Below are positions 62,099-64,000 of a stretch of 64,000 nt of DNA, one piece after another; position 1 is the stretch's first letter, and the number at the start of each line of letters is the position of its first letter. The notes under the pieces are model-generated. The model worked only from the letters and a program-made list of their open reading frames with translations, had not been told where the DNA came from and searched no databases. Position numbers and translations under genes: made by a program. The stretch is from Arthrobacter sp. zg-Y20 (GTDB lineage: Bacteria; Actinomycetota; Actinomycetes; Actinomycetales; Micrococcaceae), in the NCBI RefSeq assembly GCF_030142075.1, contig NZ_CP126241.1, positions 2,604,001-2,668,000 of the forward strand, in the 5' to 3' direction.

Positions 62099-62146
62099 AT
62101 TGAATTAGGCGAAGAATCTATACATTAAATCTAAATTCCACCACGT
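62057..62146 (-). repeat. ychF 3'-end repeat, copy 3 (in use)
   Basis: The present end of ychF plus terminator. Its last sense codons are TTT AGA TTT AAT GTA, AT-rich and out of character; each is synonymous with the corresponding codon of copy 2. Confidence 0.85.
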
Positions 62147-63203
62147 CGCCGTCGGCCATAACGTATTCCTTGCCTTCGATGCGGACCTTGCCGCGGGACT
62201 TGGCCTCAGCCATCGAGCCGGCGTCAACGAGGTCTTCGAAGGACACGATTTCGGCCTTGATGAAGCCGCGCTGGAAGTCGGAGTGGATGACGCCGGCAGC
62301 TTGAGGCGCGGTGTCACCCTTGCGGATGGTCCAGGCACGGGTTTCCTTAGGGCCTGCCGTCAGGTAGGTCTGCAGGCCGAGAGTGTGGAAACCGACGCGT
62401 GCAAGCTTGTCCAGGCCGGATTCCTCCTGGCCGCTCATTTCGAGCATCTCGCGGGCTTCTTCTTCGTCCAGCTCCACCAGATCTGCTTCAAGCTTGGCGT
62501 CGAGGAAGATGGCGTCCGCCGGTGCCACCAGTTCACGCAGCTCGGCCTGGCGGTCCGGGTTGCCCAGGACGGCGTCATCCACGTTGAAGACGTAGATGAA
62601 CGGCTTGGCCGTGAGCAGGCTCAGCTCGCGCAGGTGCTCCATGTCCAGCTTGTCGCTGGCCACGGAGGAGAAGATCGTGTCGCCGCGCTCCAGCACAGCC
62701 TGGGCAGCCTGCATGGCAGCCAGCTGCGCGGCATCGCGCTTCTTGATCTTCACTTCCTTCTCCACCCGAGGGATCGCCTTTTCCAGCGTCTGCAGGTCAG
62801 CGAGGATCAGTTCGGTGTTGATGGTTTCCATGTCCGAACGCGGGTCCACCTTGCCGTCCACGTGGATGACGTCGGGGTCATCGAACACGCGGATAACCTG
62901 GGCAATGGCTTCGGCCTCACGGATGTTGGCGAGGAACTGGTTGCCCAGTCCTTCACCTTCGGAGGCGCCCTTCACGATCCCGGCGATGTCCACGAAGGAC
63001 ACGGTGGCCGGGAGGATGCGTGCGGAACCGTGGATTTCGGCCAGCTTGGCCAGGCGAGGGTCCGGCAAGGACACGACGCCGACGTTCGGTTCGATGGTGG
63101 CGAACGGATAGTTCGCCGCCAGCACGTTGTTGCGGGTCAGCGCATTGAACAGGGTTGATTTGCCGACGTTGGGCAGGCCGACGATGCCAATAGTAAGAGC
63201 CAC
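62118..63203 (-). CDS. ychF: redox-regulated ATPase YchF (OLA1 family)
   Basis: 361 residues. P-loop [14 protein letters not shown] near 8-21, G3-like [19 protein letters not shown] near 70-88, NVDD in place of NKxD near 203, and the C-terminal TGS domain ending [18 protein letters not shown]. It binds ATP and associates with the ribosome. The GTG start at 63203 lies 1 nt after the stop of an HNH gene; a TATCAT box ends 8 nt upstream, inside that gene. The final codons appear to be imported (see repeats). Confidence 0.95.
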   Translation of the reverse strand: MALTIGIVGLPNVGKSTLFNALTRNNVLAANYPFATIEPNVGVVSLPDPRLAKLAEIHGSARILPATVSFVDIAGIVKGASEGEGLGNQFLANIREAEAIAQVIRVFDDPDVIHVDGKVDPRSDMETINTELILADLQTLEKAIPRVEKEVKIKKRDAAQLAAMQAAQAVLERGDTIFSSVASDKLDMEHLRELSLLTAKPFIYVFNVDDAVLGNPDRQAELRELVAPADAIFLDAKLEADLVELDEEEAREMLEMSGQEESGLDKLARVGFHTLGLQTYLTAGPKETRAWTIRKGDTAPQAAGVIHSDFQRGFIKAEIVSFEDLVDAGSMAEAKSRGKVRIEGKEYVMADGDVVEFRFNV

Positions 63204-63204
63204 G

Positions 63205-64000
63205 TTAGTAAATGATACCGGGAGTGGGGCCGGAACTCTCACGGCCCGGAGTGCCCGGCAGCGGTGGCGCGGTCGATCGGTAGCGGTGGCCAGTGGGAGT
63301 GGTGGTGTCGACCGTGTGGCTGGCAGAAGCCACCGGGGTGCTTGACGGCGATGGCGGCGGATCTTTCCTGTGCCCCCGGCGCCGGTCCGGATGGACAACG
63401 GTCGCCTTCCAACCGGGAGCCTCCTTCGCGTGGTTGCACGCCTCACACAGCCCCTGGATATTGGCCACCTCCGTAGGACCGTCGTCACGGCGCGGCCGGA
63501 TGTGGTCCTGGTGCCGGATCGGCGCATCACACCACGGGGTCCGGCAGGTCTGGTCCCGGACCGTGACCAGACGGGCCAGGGACGCCGGCACGAACCGGGC
63601 CTTGGAATCCATGGCCAGCAGCTCCCCAGAACTTGGGGCAGTGTAGACGCGGCGGACCCAGATACCGGCAGGGTCAGACGAGTTGTTCGAAGAATCGCCC
63701 GAAGCGTTATGTGAGGGCGGCTTCCCCAGGTTCCCGACTCCCTTACGCACCAAATCCCTCGCCCACGGTGCTGGAACCACCCCGTACCCGGCCAAGTGCG
63801 CAGGCTCCCGGTCTCCGGCCAGCAGGGTTCGGTCCGTCATTACCAGCTGCACTTCCACCGGCACCTGCTCAGCCTTTGCCTGGCCGGTGATGCGTTCAAC
63901 CATCGTGTCGGCCATGATCTGGCCCCGGCCACGGGCATCGCCCCGGGCCCGCAACGAATCCGCAGCACGGCTCAGTGCCGCATACACCGCAACCCCCTGG
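63205..64000 (-). CDS. DUF222/HNH endonuclease family protein (partial, 5' end outside)
   Basis: At least 264 residues in frame to the right edge. The DUF222 part is at the left of the protein (ADTMVERITGQAKAEQ, VEVQLVMTDRTLLAGD), followed by an HNH nuclease domain: CRTPWCDAPIRHQDHI, NIQGLCEACNHAKE, with two Cys pairs and the catalytic His. A Pro/Thr/Ser-rich tail follows. This is the actinobacterial 13E12-type family, multicopy and often mobile. Its stop is 1 nt before the ychF start codon. Confidence 0.85.
   Translation of the reverse strand, partial: QGVAVYAALSRAADSLRARGDARGRGQIMADTMVERITGQAKAEQVPVEVQLVMTDRTLLAGDREPAHLAGYGVVPAPWARDLVRKGVGNLGKPPSHNASGDSSNNSSDPAGIWVRRVYTAPSSGELLAMDSKARFVPASLARLVTVRDQTCRTPWCDAPIRHQDHIRPRRDDGPTEVANIQGLCEACNHAKEAPGWKATVVHPDRRRGHRKDPPPSPSSTPVASASHTVDTTTPTGHRYRSTAPPLPGTPGRESSGPTPGIIY

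Overview
The window is chromosomal DNA from a high-GC Gram-positive bacterium, most likely Arthrobacter or a close Micrococcaceae relative. The evidence is GC-rich third codon positions, frequent GTG starts, actinobacterial small families (DUF3107, DUF3117, DUF222-HNH), the coproporphyrin-type heme pathway, and gene order that, from memory, matches two conserved actinobacterial blocks (Rv3201c-Rv3211 and Rv1201c-Rv1234 of M. tuberculosis). There is no tRNA, rRNA, CRISPR array, prophage or recognisable insertion sequence. Genus is inferred, not proven.

Layout. 1-4161 (minus): a repair operon of an alkyltransferase-like protein, AdnA and AdnB (partial), joined by 4-bp stop/start overlaps. 4236-7934 (plus): a DEDD exonuclease, then metNIQ for methionine uptake. 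8013-18248: all nine enzymes from glutamyl-tRNA to heme b, eight genes on minus diverging from hemA on plus. 18277-27159: moeZ, a TetR regulator, DUF3107, a small membrane protein, a ferritin-like protein, the RNA helicase rhlE, an orphan DNA methyltransferase, a PHP phosphoesterase and aminopeptidase P. 27236-34326: a stress-domain protein, an MgtE-like cytoplasmic protein, DUF1003, mrp, tatB, the sigE/anti-sigma pair and an O-methyltransferase. 34323-39285 (minus): pepA, DUF3117, a PIG-V-like glycosyltransferase, tag, a DivIVA-like protein and a LOG-like protein. 39434-42835: gluABCD. 42983-50119: dapE/dapD diverging, a secreted lysozyme-like protein, galE, gltA, dapC and fdxA. 50276-58629: two small proteins, typA and a dipeptide-type ABC operon (dppA-B-C-DF). 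58978-64000: an accessory stretch ending in ychF and a partial DUF222-HNH gene.

Control signals. At least fifteen genes start 6-7 nt (one 3 nt) after a TAnnnT box with no Shine-Dalgarno sequence, so they are probably leaderless; this also fixes several starts. Six convergent gene pairs share perfect hairpins. The three uptake operons each carry a hairpin at the permease/binding-protein boundary. dapE and dapD share a 33-bp spacer in which the two promoters appear interlocked.

The most unusual region is 59.6-62.2 kb. The 3' end of ychF occurs three times in direct orientation (60425, 60953, 62118), two copies with the ychF terminator. The copy now attached to ychF differs from the copy 1.17 kb away only by silent changes in its last codons, and it uses AT-rich codons foreign to this genome. 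This is the signature of attachment-site repeats left by elements that inserted into the end of ychF. Between the copies lie one-gene cassettes of unknown function and no integrase. Next to them are a headless Phd/YefM antitoxin relic and a VOC gene.
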